Source of the DNA: Thermothielavioides terrestris NRRL 8126
Taxonomy: Eukaryota; Ascomycota; Sordariomycetes; Sordariales; Chaetomiaceae
Direction of reading: 5' to 3'
Length of the DNA stretch: 64,000 nt
Assembly: GCF_000226115.1 (NCBI RefSeq)
Contig: NC_016460.1
Location: 1,302,001 to 1,366,000 of the forward strand
Shown: positions 11,697-22,606 of the stretch, in pieces
Position numbering within the stretch: position 1 is the first letter of the stretch
Layout of the letters: each line of letters opens with the position of its first letter
The notes under the pieces: model-generated
What the model was told of the DNA's origin: nothing
The model's database searches: none
The model's input: only the letters and a program-made list of their open reading frames with translations
Program-made: the position numbers and the translations under genes

Positions 11697-12508
11697 AGGG
11701 GGGAAACCCCTCATGGCGGCGGGAACTCTTAAGGGTCGGGAAGGACGATGAGGAGCGGCGAGCTCTGTCCGCCCCATGCTCCTCCCCGCCTCCCCACAAC
11801 ACCTGTTTTCTTCCATTACATCTTGGTGTTCAGCTTTGTCAAAAGTAATGATGCGGCCGGAGTTCCTGTCTTAGGCTTTTGCCAACAACTGCTGAGCCGT
11901 ACATATCATCATGCTTCACGGCGTCTTCTGCACAGTTGCTGTATCGCCTCCGCGCTCGCGGACTGTGTCTCCTGCACAAGGATCGTGGCGGAGAACATCC
12001 TGTTTGCGCTGCCCCGTTTAGCCGCCCGGCCTTTGTTGGAACGGAAGCACTCGAGAAGGCTGTTCTTGCCAATTCCTCCGAGCTAAGAATTTGCTGACCT
12101 CGGCCCCTCATTCACACGAGCGAGCGCACAAAGGTCAATGGATGGCGGGGCTGCTCCATTGTCGCCGAGTACGGCGCTCGCCAGCGCCATTGTCGAGATG
12201 TTGTTCACACTCTAGCCTACTGTGTGTTTGTTGCACAAGCGCTCTCTTCATGCCGTGAAGTTTCCGTGTCTGGTCGAGCAACAGTTTGGACCGATCCGCC
12301 GGGGTCCCAGATTGGTACTCGAACACCACCAGAGAACTCGCCACCGGCCTGAAGATATATAATAGCCGGGTGGATGGAGTCATACTCAACTCCTCTCACA
12401 CAAGTAGCCACAACACCGACAACACCAACCCGTCTTTTTGCCCTTTGAAGACCTTCGTGACATACGTCTATCTATATAGACCTACCTTTACCACCCACTG
12501 GGGACATC
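11697..12508. other. Intergenic DNA, YBP-family 3' end and APH-like promoter
   Basis: No gene is supported. The final 150 bp look like a promoter: a TATA-like box is followed by a CAACACCGACAACACC tract and pyrimidine-rich DNA up to the ATG at 12509. Confidence 0.5.
12356..12364 (+). promoter_or_regulatory. TATA-like box upstream of the APH-like gene
   Basis: The sequence TATATAATA lies 145 bp before the start codon at 12509. It is followed by CA-rich and CT-rich DNA, a usual arrangement for a filamentous-fungal core promoter. It is the clearest TATA candidate I saw in the window; use is not demonstrated. Confidence 0.4.
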
Positions 12509-13411
12509 ATGGCTACGCGACCTAGCATCCCCTACTACGCTCCGGCCGAGCTCCTCCCCGCGCCTCTGCCGACGGTGGCGGAGATCCGCGCGTCGAAGCA
12601 GCGCCTCTCGGAGTGGTACGAGACACCTGTTGTCCGCGTCGGCGACCACTACGCCGTCAAGTACGGAAGACTCACCTCCATCCAGCAGGGCGAGAACATG
12701 CTCTTCGTCAAGCAGTCCAGCAGCGTCCCCGTTCTGACCGTCTACGCGATCTTCGAGGACGAGGAAACCAGGTATGCTTTCATCGTGATGGAGTACATCC
12801 CCGGACGGAATCTGGAGGGCGCGTGGAAGACGCTCGGCGCCGCCGAAAAGCGAGACATCGTCTCGCAGCTCCGCCGGCACATGGACGCCCTGCGCAGCAT
12901 CCCGTCGCCCGGCTACTACGGCGGCTTCTGGCGGCAGAGGATCCTGGACCATGACTTTCTCATCCAGGACGTGGCCGACTTCGGCTACCCGTACCCCGAA
13001 CCGGAGCTGTGGGGCCCGTTCGAGACCGAGGAGCAGTGGGCCGACGGCATGTGGCGGTGCCTGCACAAAGCGCGCAACAACGTGCTAGCGCAGAAGAACG
13101 TGTCGCCAGGCACAGTGGACCGTTATCTGGCGTACCTCCGGCGCCAGTACCACGCCGTCTTCAAGGGGCACAAGCCCGTCTTCACGCACGCCAAGTTCCA
13201 GCGCGACATCGTCTTGCTGAGGGAAGACGGGACCGTCGCGATCACCGGCTGGACACACGCCGGGTGGTATCCGAGCTTCTGGGAGTACTGTGCTAGCGTG
13301 GCGGTCCTGGGACACCATGACGATTGGGACGAGATGTTCTTTGAGATCCTGGATGAGTATGCCGCTGAACTCGGTTGGTTCATACACCACCGGGCGACGA
13401 TAGAATGGTAG
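12509..13411 (+). CDS. Aminoglycoside-phosphotransferase-fold protein, probable pseudokinase
   Basis: A single-exon gene for 300 residues with the layout of the fungal APH/choline-kinase-like family. The N-lobe has HYAVKYG (lysine near residue 50) and GENMLFV. The hinge reads FIVMEYIPGRNLE. The C-lobe carries AGWYPSFWEYC near residues 249-259. Family members transfer phosphate from ATP to small molecules using HGDxxxxN and DWE motifs. Here the catalytic loop reads FTHAKFQRDIVLL near residues 223-235, so the catalytic Asp is Lys and the Asn is Asp. The metal-binding DWE reads GWT. The fold is intact, with no stop or frameshift, so I read it as a pseudokinase under constraint rather than a decayed gene. 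It could act as a binding or regulatory protein. ATP binding itself is uncertain. Confidence 0.85.
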   Translation: MATRPSIPYYAPAELLPAPLPTVAEIRASKQRLSEWYETPVVRVGDHYAVKYGRLTSIQQGENMLFVKQSSSVPVLTVYAIFEDEETRYAFIVMEYIPGRNLEGAWKTLGAAEKRDIVSQLRRHMDALRSIPSPGYYGGFWRQRILDHDFLIQDVADFGYPYPEPELWGPFETEEQWADGMWRCLHKARNNVLAQKNVSPGTVDRYLAYLRRQYHAVFKGHKPVFTHAKFQRDIVLLREDGTVAITGWTHAGWYPSFWEYCASVAVLGHHDDWDEMFFEILDEYAAELGWFIHHRATIEW

Positions 13412-15331
13412 ACTGGGCTTAATGGCAGCTGCAAACAGGAGTAGTGGGAGAACTGAAGGTGGTGAATAACATTGGAAAGAAGGAAGGAGAGCGTTGGGCG
13501 GCAAGTGTTTCGGAGGCGGCTTCTAGAGTAAAATAGAGAAAAAAGAGTTGTTTTGTTTTTTATAAAGAGTTAAAGAGTTAAGGTAGCAAGGATTGATCCA
13601 GGGCATGACATCTAAAGGAAAATGAAAGACCTTCCCTTCCGCTCCCTTCCCCTTCCCCCCAACCCCCATCACCAATGCACCCACCCCACTGGGCTAAACC
13701 ATCGACCTTCATCGACCTTTTGTCACAGAGCAGACAAAGAGCCACTAAGGTCACCACCAAGTCCTGCTGGCCGGTCCGCTATGGGGCATGGGGACGGTAT
13801 GGACATTCACTCACGCGCTGTGCAGTAGGTCCCAGCATCATTTCTGAGAGTGCCGGTTGGCATTGTCGGGCCTGCGGTTGCCCACCTCGCGGTATCACAG
13901 TTGTCGGCGCCAAGAGGCCGGGACTCCGTTCCAACCCAACGGTGTGAGAAGGGAGAGGACAATGGAACGGCCGATGCAGCATTTCGTTTCGCTCGAGCTG
14001 AACCGGCTGAGGCGTGGCCATGTTTTTCTGTCCGCTATCTTGCCGCACTGGATCAAACGAATTTCGACATTTCACGGAGCGCTTTAGGTACGGAAATAGG
14101 ACGATTGGAGCACCCCGAACCCGAGCGGAAAAGTTCACTGGAACTCGCTGAGCGATGTGATGATCCCCTTGTTGTGCTTACGGAGTTACCCCAGACCTCA
14201 GCGTCCACAAGTTCGCCTAGGTGAGCCCATGCGCCCGGGTTGTGTGCGACTCCTTACGCCTGGCTGCTCCCGTTCAGTCAACAATATAGTAACCTCTCCC
14301 TCCAAATTTATTACAGCACTCAAGCCGGTAGTTAGCCAGGCCAAAGCGCCCTTCCGAAAATTCGCAAAGCAACCCGACAATGGGCGACAGTCCTATCCGC
14401 CAGGACTTCTAGCCCGGCTCCCGGATAGACAACAATATGACCATCATCACTCCTGCCATAACCACCATCACCACCACCAGTACATCGGGCGGAGGTGGTG
14501 GTAGTTGTGTCGGCGGGGGCGGGGAGCGGATATCTGCGGGGTGAGGCGGTGGTGGTTTTTGCTTAGGCTGGAGGTAGCGGCGTTTTTTTGGGCGTGCGTG
14601 TTATTGCGGTGGGTGTGGGTGCCGAGGTGGCGGCCGCGGAGAAGGGGAGGTGAGATTCTCCCTTCTCTCCTTTTTCTTTTCTTTCTTGCTCTTTTTCTTT
14701 TTCTTTTCTTTTTTTTTTTTTCTTTTTTCTTTCTCCTCCTTTTTGCCCACCTGGATTTGTTTTCTCCGTTGTGTTGGTTGCGCGGAGTAACGTTCAGGGG
14801 GTGGGGATATAGCGCAAGGGCCTCCGGCCCCGGCTGGACCCAGCTGCCAACTCAGGGGATGTGCCCGGATCTGCCGGGCTGCCCCGCCGGTCGAGTCCGG
14901 GTTGGATCCACTTGCGGAAAGGGCCTGCGACTTGATTTGATGCACCGCGCCCACGCCCTTGGTGACTTCGACACACGCATGTTCCCCCTCCCACGGCGAC
15001 GTCGACGTCCCTCGTTAATGGCTACCTAAGTGGTTACCTTGGGTTCGAAGGTAGTGAGTTGGAAACATCATCAGCATTGGAATCTTGTTGTGGAAAGTAG
15101 GATTCACTTTTCCCCCTGGCATTTTCCCCAAGGATCAGAGCCCATCAGCGCGCATCACGCCATTCCACCACTGTGTATTCCCTCGTCTCAAATAAACATT
15201 AGACATCTGCCACGGGCTCATCCCAACATCGATCAGCCAACACCCCGATCCCCCCAGCCGGGCAAGTCCCAAGCCCAAGCCTAAACTCACCCCATGCCAC
15301 CTCCCAACCCCCTTCCCCCAGCCGCGCCGAG
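13412..15331. other. Intergenic DNA between two convergent genes
   Basis: About 1.9 kb between the stop of the APH-like gene and the stop of the minus-strand esterase. I see no gene. A CACCATCACC-rich stretch followed by GGTGGTGG lies at 14440-14560. A long pyrimidine tract of mostly CTTTT units lies at 14660-14750. The frames at 14505-15029 (plus) and 14601-14954 (minus) are translations of these tracts (poly-Phe/Leu and poly-Lys) and are not credible proteins. Confidence 0.55.
14660..14750. repeat. CT/T-rich microsatellite tract
   Basis: Ninety bases of almost pure C/T on the plus strand (TCTTTT-type units and a run of more than ten T). It is low-complexity DNA in the gap between convergent genes. 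It might help transcript termination, but nothing shows that directly. Confidence 0.6.
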
Positions 15332-17433
15332 TCAATGCGGTTTCTCGTAATAATCCAACCCCAACCCGAGCGCCTGGCACTGCGGCAGCTCGCGGAACCC
15401 GCTCTGCGCCGAGCGCGGCCAGTCCAGCAGGCGCAGCGTCTGGCGGCCGCGCGTGGTGGGCAGCCAGGGGCCGGCCAGCTGGGCCTGCGCGAGCGAGTCC
15501 GCGTAGCCGCGGGCGGCGAGGAAGGCCGGGTCCGGGTTGGGGTCGCCGGCGCGGATGAAGGCGGCGAAGGAGTCGAGCACGAAGCGCTCGAAGGGCAGGT
15601 CGCCGGCGTCGCGCAGCGGCAGGCCCTGCCGGTGCAGGTTGCCGAACACGTAGTACAGCTCGCCCGAGTGGCAGCGCAGGTAGGGGCGCGACGGGTCGCC
15701 GTACGGGTGCGCCGCCGTCCGCGGCGGCTCGCACACGTCCGTGCCCGGCCACCCCGTCGTCTGGTACGACCGGTCGAACTCGTAGTAGTAGATGGGCCCC
15801 AGCCGGCCGCTGTCGGCGCCCGCGCGCGCCGTCGCCTCGTCGATGCACCGGAAGATGCCGTCCGTTGCGAGCCGGGAGGACGCCGTGTACAGGTCCAGCG
15901 TCTGGTTGCCCGTCGGCACGATCGGGAACAGCTTGGCCGGCGGCACCGAGAAGCCCTGCGACGCCAGGTAGGCCGACTCGTTGGTGGTCTGCGGGAAGCT
16001 GATGAAGGGCGCGCCGTCGTCGCGCATGATGCCCATCATCAGCTTGATCGGCAGGCGGGGCCCCGTCAGCGGGAGCTCTGGCGAGGTCAGGTACGTGCCG
16101 TCCACCACGAGGAAGCGGGCGACCGTGCTGAGAGACGTGAGCGTGTTGGCGGGGACGGCGCGCAGGCAGTCGACCTGCGACGGCGCCGAGGTGCAGTTCG
16201 TGGCGGCGAGAATCGCGTTGGCGGCCACGGCGACTTCCTCGTCGATGGTGTAATAGTGCGAGTACGTCGTCCCGTAGTTGATGCCGCCGAGGTTGCTGAG
16301 CATGATGGCGTTCGCAAACTTGCCGGCGGCCTTCGGCGAGGCCATCAGGGCTCGCACGGATCCCGCGCCTGCGCTCTGGCCAAAGATCGTGATCCGATCC
16401 GGGTCGCCCCCGAGGCTGCGGATGTTCGCGCGGACCCAGTCGAGCGCCGTGATCTGGTCGGCTAAGCCGAAGTTGCCGTTGGTCTTGCCGTCCTTGAGGG
16501 CGAGAAAACCGAGGGTCGACAGGCGGTAGTTGATGGCCACCACCACCATGTCGCCTCTGGATGCCAAGTTCGCGCCGTCAAAGGTCGGGTCGTTCGCGGT
16601 GCCGCCGGTGAAGGCGCCTCCGTGAATCCAAAAGGCCACGGGCCGGAGCGTCTTCTTCGCCGGCGCCGTGTTCGGGTTGGGGAGATACGGCGTCCACACG
16701 TTGAGGAACAGACAGTCCTCGGTGCCCGTGTTGGGGGCCTGAGCACACTGAGAGCCGTAGGCCAGCGCCGAGGCGGCTTCCCCCGCCCCTTTGAACAGGG
16801 TCGAGTAGGTAAACCTCTGCGGCTGCGGCGCATAGCGGATACCCAGGAAGCGGAAGGACAGGCGGTCGCGGAACCCGGTGATGGTCTGGTTGTTGACCTC
16901 CAGGCTGATCTGCCACTTGGAGCTCGTGTCCTGGGAGCTCTGGGTTGAGAAGGGCGCGGTGTTGGTGCACAGCGCGGGGATCCGGATGTTCCCAGGGTTG
17001 GGGTGGAAGCCGCCGGCGATGTCCACGGCGTCGGGAGAGCTGGAGCCTGACGAAACCCAGAACTTGGACGAGGCGTCAGCTGTCCCGGTGTACTTCAGGT
17101 AATCTGCAAACGGCAGCACGGCCGTGTCTCTCCTCCGGTGTCCTCGCTTCGTCGTAGGCCGCCAAAGCTGCTCGCCCAGCTTGGCACACACGCCCTGGGA
17201 CGCATCCCGGAACGCCCGGGCATCCGTGAGGATCACGGCCGAGTCGGCATCGGGGCTGTCTGACCCTGCAGAGACGTCAGCCTGCTTGCCCGGCTCCTTG
17301 GTTGGCGGGTGAGCCGCAACGCACCCTGGAGATCATTGTTGGTCAAGATGGTCAGACTCGTGTCTAGGCTCTTGAGGGACGCGCCGGCAGCCAGGCTGGC
17401 AAGGGCTGCCAGTGTCACGCCGGTGAAGTGCAT
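15332..17433 (-). CDS. Secreted type-B carboxylesterase/lipase with extra N-terminal domain
   Basis: Two exons, 17433-17325 and 17265-15332, separated by a 59-bp intron in phase 1 (GTGCGT ... CTGCAG), give 680 residues. The start MHFTGVTLAALASLAAGA is a signal peptide, so the enzyme is predicted to be exported. Residues about 150-660 are an alpha/beta-hydrolase of the carboxylesterase-B family. They contain FLGIRYAPQPQRF, EDCLFLNVWTP, the oxyanion-hole FWIHGGAF, the nucleophile FGQSAGAGS (Ser near 333) and the catalytic His in RCHSGELYYVFGN (near 565). The acid position reads RDDGAPF, an Asp where many relatives have Glu. Residues 40-145 precede the hydrolase and contain ARAF...CAKLGEQLW and PALC, which faintly recall a C-type-lectin-like module. 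Substrate is unknown; plant or microbial esters are plausible. Confidence 0.88.
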
Positions 17434-18265
17434 CTTGGAGGGGCGAGCGCAGGACGCAACGAGCACAGGGGCGAGATCTCGGCAGGAGGAAATGCGACGA
17501 CAATATGCTTGGCTCTGGGGCCTTTAATATGAAGGTTCCATCCCCGCGGACCCGGTGTACACTACATGCAATCCACCCTTCCTGGCGCCATGAGAACCCC
17601 CTCAACGACGGCCTCTGCCGCCTTTTCCATTTTGGTGTTTGGCTGTGGGCTGGTAAACGTGGTCCCGAGATTGGTAATAACCAAGTCGCGTTGTAGCCGG
17701 TTCATATTATCCGCCGCGCCAGTCCGCCGGTCGCAGCGGGATTCCGGCTCTGAGTCCGGACATCGATGTCGGCGTTAGCGAAGCGATGAGGATGAGAGGT
17801 GAGGGTAAGCTTCTTCGGCAGCAGTGCCAGTGAGCGGTCAGGTGGGTGCGAGTAACATCGGGCCTGCATATGAACAGGCTAAATGGGGGATCCCGCTCCG
17901 GCGTCCTGGGGTAACATTGCGGTTTCCAGGCGGGGACGTTGTCGCCGGGCTGTTCGGTGAAGCGAGGTGAGGTGCTGCCGTTAGTCTTCAATGTGTGCAT
18001 CTCCACCAAAAGCGTGGCTAGCTCTTCCGTCCACCCGAGGTCGCCGTGAATTGCGAATACGGCATCCCGGTTCACGGAAAGGACGGATCCACCGACAGGG
18101 GTAGGGTTGGGGGGAAGCATGCCATTCTGCCATGTGCCCCGTCCACCAGAAGGCGGAAATGGTCTAGAAAGACCCTAGCAAATGTGAAAAGGGCCTTGGA
18201 AAAAGGAAAAAAAGGTTGGGGACCCCGTGGGGAAGGTTGGGGGGGAAGGCAGCCCTCGACCTCGC
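17434..18265. other. Intergenic DNA: esterase promoter and HeLo gene 3' side
   Basis: Both flanking genes are on the minus strand, so this holds the esterase promoter (right of 17433) and the downstream DNA of the HeLo gene (left of 18266). An ATATTAAAGG on the minus strand near 17520-17530, about 90 bp before the esterase ATG, is a weak TATA candidate. A 137-codon minus frame at 17707-18120 has no family resemblance and I do not call it. Confidence 0.45.
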
Positions 18266-20176
18266 TCAGATCCTGACCTCACCGAGCGGCTTGACTACGT
18301 CCTCGTGGAGCACCATGGAGAGCCGTGCGGCGACGACGTCGTCGGTCTCGTCGTCCGCCTCGGACAGGCCCAGTTCCCTTCCGCCGGCGATGCACTTGCG
18401 GGCGGCAGTCTCGTAGACGGCGCCCATGGAAGCGCCCAGGTCGGCGATCTGCTCGTCGGCCAGCAGCATCTCCCGCACCCGCAGCGCGACCGACGGCCGT
18501 CCTCTGGCCGCGTTCACGTCGATGCCGAGCACGCGCTCGACCGTAGCCCAGTGGGCGATCTCGACCAGCAGCACGCCCAGGCTGTAGATATCGAAGCTCT
18601 TCTTGAAGCGCTCGCGCTCCTCCGGGTTTGTCGACTGGGCGAGGGGGTGCCGGTAGAGGTTATACTCGACGTCGTCGCCGGGGCCGGGGATGTCGGTCAT
18701 CTCGTCCGCCCGCGCAGGCCGGGAGAAATCGAAGCCGGACAGGTACGGCTTCGCGTAGTCGACCTCGCCGCTGGTCGTCCGGAAGAATAGAATGTTGTGG
18801 CTGCGCAGCCCTTTGTGTAGCCAGTTCACCGCATGCAGGTACAGCAGGCAGTTGCTGATGGCGTGGGCGAGCTTGATCCTGTCCGTGACGCGCGGCTTGC
18901 GGCATGTCTGGAGCAGGTCTCGGAGGGAGACGGGCGGCAGGGTCGCGTGAAGGCCGTCGCCGAGCGGCCGCTCGAAGACAAGGCCGAGCCGCATGTTGAG
19001 AATATCCTCGTCCTCGCTACCCTTGTCGAAAAAGCCCAAGCAGTGGGGGGTCCTAAAAGCCTCCGGTTTCGGGGTGTGGTTCAACAGCGCGGCTAGTTTG
19101 GCGACCCGCTTGAATATGACGTCCTTTGGAGGCGATCGGTCACCTGGTCGCTGCCGGTCATAGTCTTTCCACTCCACCCAGACCTTTTTCGATTCGCCAC
19201 CGGGGAGGCGGAGCGTGGCTTCGCACCGCGGCAGGTCCGATTCCTCGGCCGCGGGGTCAAGCTCGACCATGGACCGGTCGAGGACCAGATGTGTTTGTGC
19301 ATCGGGGCTGCCCAGCTCGAGACACATGGCCGTCGCCTCGTCCAGCGGGGTCTTCTTGGCGGACTCGATCGACTCGTTGAACGCCTTGAACTTGGCGAGC
19401 TGCGACAGGAGCTGAAGGCTGTCGGCGTTGGCACGCTTCTGCGCCGAAGACAACTGCATCATCGCTGGGAGGGGAGAGGCGGCCTCCAGCTTGATGTTCA
19501 GGGCCATGACAAGGCGGGAGAGGTCGGTGATCTTGTGGTGTAGCTGGAGGACGCCGCGGTTTGTGTCCTGGACGGTGTGGTGGATCTCTACCTGCATTTG
19601 GGCGTCGAGGATGTTGGTCATGCTATCGTTGAGGGTCGAGAAGCGCGAGAGGAGCTGCTCGAAGGCGGCCTTGTCGAACGACACCCACCTGAGTCTCTGC
19701 ACGGCCTCGCGGGAGTTCGCCCTCAAGCTCTGCATGGCCTTCTTGATGAAGTCCCTCCGGCGCGGCGGCAGGGGGAAGTTAGCCTCGGCAGCGTCCTTCT
19801 CGGGTTTCTCGAGGACCTGGTCGCGATCGGGGGCGGTCTGCAGGCGCTTGTTCCTGGTCTGGAGCTCCCTGAACTCTCTGAACAGGCACTCGACCTGGAC
19901 CAGCAGGTCGAGCACGGTCTGGCGGTGCAGCACGAACGTGTTGGACTCGAGCACCTTCTGTCTGTTGTCGGCGTCGAGGTCGAGCAGACCCGCGGTCTCG
20001 CTCCAGGCGAACAGGCGCTGCTGCTCCATGCGGAGGCGCAGGTTGAGGTACCTGCAGTCGTCGGGGAAGTTGGAGGCCGTGATGAGCAGCTGGATGCCCT
20101 GGATGCAACTCGAGTAGACCTGCAGGGCGATCGAGGCCACGCCGATGGCGAGACCAGCCAGCGACACGGGGTCCAT
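18266..20176 (-). CDS. HeLo-domain protein with C-terminal kinase-like (pseudokinase) domain
   Basis: A single-exon gene for 636 residues. The N-terminus MDPVSLAGLAIGVASIALQV, a hydrophobic helix followed by Cys, Phe and Arg-rich helices to about residue 215, is characteristic of the HeLo (prion-inhibition and propagation) domain. In Podospora HET-S this domain is a membrane-attacking cell-death effector. A helical linker follows. Residues about 325-636 have the shape of a protein kinase: VWVEWKDYD, LVFERPLGD, LLYLHAVNWLHKGLRSHNIL (near 440-460), YLSGFDFSRP (near 475) and FDIYSLGVLLVEIA. The catalytic HRD reads HKG and the DFG position reads GFD, so kinase activity is unlikely. This arrangement recurs in filamentous fungi, in genes linked to non-self recognition. 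That role is inference here, and no NLR partner is visible in the window. Confidence 0.85.
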   Translation of the reverse strand: MDPVSLAGLAIGVASIALQVYSSCIQGIQLLITASNFPDDCRYLNLRLRMEQQRLFAWSETAGLLDLDADNRQKVLESNTFVLHRQTVLDLLVQVECLFREFRELQTRNKRLQTAPDRDQVLEKPEKDAAEANFPLPPRRRDFIKKAMQSLRANSREAVQRLRWVSFDKAAFEQLLSRFSTLNDSMTNILDAQMQVEIHHTVQDTNRGVLQLHHKITDLSRLVMALNIKLEAASPLPAMMQLSSAQKRANADSLQLLSQLAKFKAFNESIESAKKTPLDEATAMCLELGSPDAQTHLVLDRSMVELDPAAEESDLPRCEATLRLPGGESKKVWVEWKDYDRQRPGDRSPPKDVIFKRVAKLAALLNHTPKPEAFRTPHCLGFFDKGSEDEDILNMRLGLVFERPLGDGLHATLPPVSLRDLLQTCRKPRVTDRIKLAHAISNCLLYLHAVNWLHKGLRSHNILFFRTTSGEVDYAKPYLSGFDFSRPARADEMTDIPGPGDDVEYNLYRHPLAQSTNPEERERFKKSFDIYSLGVLLVEIAHWATVERVLGIDVNAARGRPSVALRVREMLLADEQIADLGASMGAVYETAARKCIAGGRELGLSEADDETDDVVAARLSMVLHEDVVKPLGEVRI

Positions 20177-22606
20177 GGCGAGGAGGAGAACTTGTCACTC
20201 TGCCGCGCGGAGCCGTCAGCGCACGACCAAGAGGATGTAGCATGGCGTATCCTCTCATCTTTCCTTACCTATGAGTACACAGTGGAGCCTAACAATGTTT
20301 TTATTCCAAGAAGAAAAATGGACAGGAGTGGCTGATGAGGCTGTCTGTTTCCGGCATTGAGCCAGCCTCGCCCTCGTCCCTGGCACCTGGCTCCGAGATG
20401 GGAAGAGTGATGAGTGAGCGAGCTCGATGAGAAGAAATGCGGAATTCGGAATGTGAACGGCGGAATGCGCTCAACATGCGACGCGCGCGGTTCTTCAACT
20501 TCCCAGTTGGATCGATGGCAGCCGCGAGACATGAGCTCAATTCGTGTGTGCAGCCGCAAGTCTTATCCATGCAGTTTGGACAAGCTGATGAGCTGTCATC
20601 GGGTTGCACTGGTTTTGTCGATCAAGTGGATGAGCAGCGGCGTATCGCTAAGTTAACCCCAACCCTTAATAAACATCCCGCCTAAGTACTCCGAAGATCC
20701 GAAGAATTCAATCAGAAGGCCTCATAAACCACTCGCGGCATCGAGGAGAAGTTGTGCTGGCATTCGCCGCAAATGAATGTAGGCCACAGCCTCAACAGCC
20801 TGGCATAAACTCGAGAAGCACGCCATCCGGAGTACACAGTAAGGGGGCCGTTGGACTGGACAACGCCAGGATGCGGTGCCAGTACTTCGAGTATCTTGGT
20901 TTCGATCCATCTTTGAAGCCGCTTTATGTCCTCTATAGTCCGGAGACAATTGAGCAGTGTGGTATCGTCGATCTCTCGCGACAATGTAGTAGGAGCCACC
21001 GCTGGGTTTTACGAGTGGTTTGACGCACGTGAGAGTATATGACTGCAGCACAATATGTGTGATGTTGTTGGTCACTGCGGCGGTCACTGTTCCTGATGAA
21101 GAAACAACAGGGTGAAGCGGGGTAAAGTTGTCGCAACCAAGGCCATTTTCAAGTTTGGTGTTAACTGGAACTTACCAGGGCACTTATCAACAACGCAGTA
21201 TACACAGCAGGCAGGCGCAGTGGGCGGAGTGGGGGTCGCAACTCTTCTCAAGCCAAGCCAAGCAGGCAACTCATTCCATTGTCGACGGCAGACAACACCG
21301 GCCACCTAAGCAGCCAAGCAACGAGTGTAGGTGTGCAAGCCAAAGTTGTTGTTCTCACTGAGCGATCAGGCTCGCGATGAGGACAGCCCGGGTTGAGCTG
21401 TCGACTCCACCTACTCCACCTGTGTACTTTACCAACCGTTTCCCGGCTTTCCAGCCAGCTTACACGCAAGCCCCGATATTTTTTTGCCTATCTGCTTGCA
21501 GGCGGACAGGTCCACAAGTGAGTTGTTCCTCTTCTTTTGCGCCGCAGCCACCGAAAGGAAGGGCGAAACCCTGTCCGCATGCCAGCGTTGCATTTCCGCC
21601 GTTTCAAGCTGCAAGGGTGCAAGAGGCGCCAATCAAAGAAGCAATTCGGGGGGTTCCAGTTTCTGGTGCGCAGGCTTTTGGATTTTCGATCATCCCGCTC
21701 GGGCGGTCAGCAACGGGGACAGCTTCACTCATCTATTCATCAGCAGCCCGAGAGAACGGAATGAAGGGGCCCGGGCGTAACGAAGGACTGGACATGCGGA
21801 TGGCCATTCTACTAGTATGATTCCATTCATCCATTATTCTGTACTGTGCCTGCCCCATGTGGATGGATACCTGGCCTCTCACTTGACCCGCGTTGCATTG
21901 GCAGACCGACGCCAGGAAGCACCCCCCTTTTTTAGGACGCCGCCAAACACAAGCAACCTGGCAGGAGTTCCAAGTGGCTTCTTCGGCCTCTTCTGTCGCC
22001 TGCCAGCTTTGTTCCGCGTGGAGATCTCGATCTCGTCAGCAATTTTTTTTTTGAAGTGGCCCTTGGGTCGCACCCGGGCGGAGGGTCAGAGTCGCCCCGA
22101 GGCAGCCTCCCGCTCGCATCCATGTCGAATCCCTGCAGCTTCCGCTGCTTGTGGCCAGGCCAGGGGACGCGGCGTGCAGAAGTCCCCAATGCGGAGAGAG
22201 GACACTGACAGTCGGCCGTCCGACCAAGTTGGGCCATTTCTCATTGCCAGTTCCCTTTCGCCCCATCTTGCTTTCTTGCTCCGAGCAAGACGAGCAAGAC
22301 GTCAAGGAAGAGGGCAGCTAGATCAACGCTATCCTTGGGCTGTCCTGCCGTGAACGCTCTCATCACCACGGGAACCTTGAGTTACAACCGGTAACTGGTG
22401 CTTCCACATTGACCGTCCCTCCTCGCCGATCCGCTGCAACGCCAATCTCAATTGCTCCTTCGCAGTCCTCGCGCGTCCCGCTCCCCACCTCGCCGGCGCG
22501 TGTTTTGGGATCCTATTGAATACGGATCACGCTATTATACGTCCCCGCGTCTGGCATTGGAAATATTTCGGGTCGCAGGAGTCGCCTGGCTTGGTGGCCG
22601 ATAATC
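20177..22606. other. Divergent intergenic region between HeLo gene and Zn2Cys6 regulator
   Basis: This 2.4-kb stretch is the largest gene-free gap in the left half and holds both promoters. Several short frames are present on both strands (for example 21377-21820 and 21817-22353 plus, 20722-21087 minus). None shows a domain, coding bias or convincing splice pattern. No inverted terminal repeats were seen. It may contain long 5' leaders, remnants of decayed sequence or lncRNA, but I see no positive evidence. Confidence 0.45.

Noticed and set aside
14505..15029. A 174-codon plus frame with a Phe/Leu-rich stretch that looks like a membrane protein
   Set aside because: The hydrophobic part is the translation of the CT/T microsatellite, and the complementary strand gives poly-Lys over the same bases.
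15335..16465. A 376-codon plus-strand frame opposite the esterase
   Set aside because: It lies within the esterase on the other strand, and the minus strand holds the complete catalytic triad and signal peptide.
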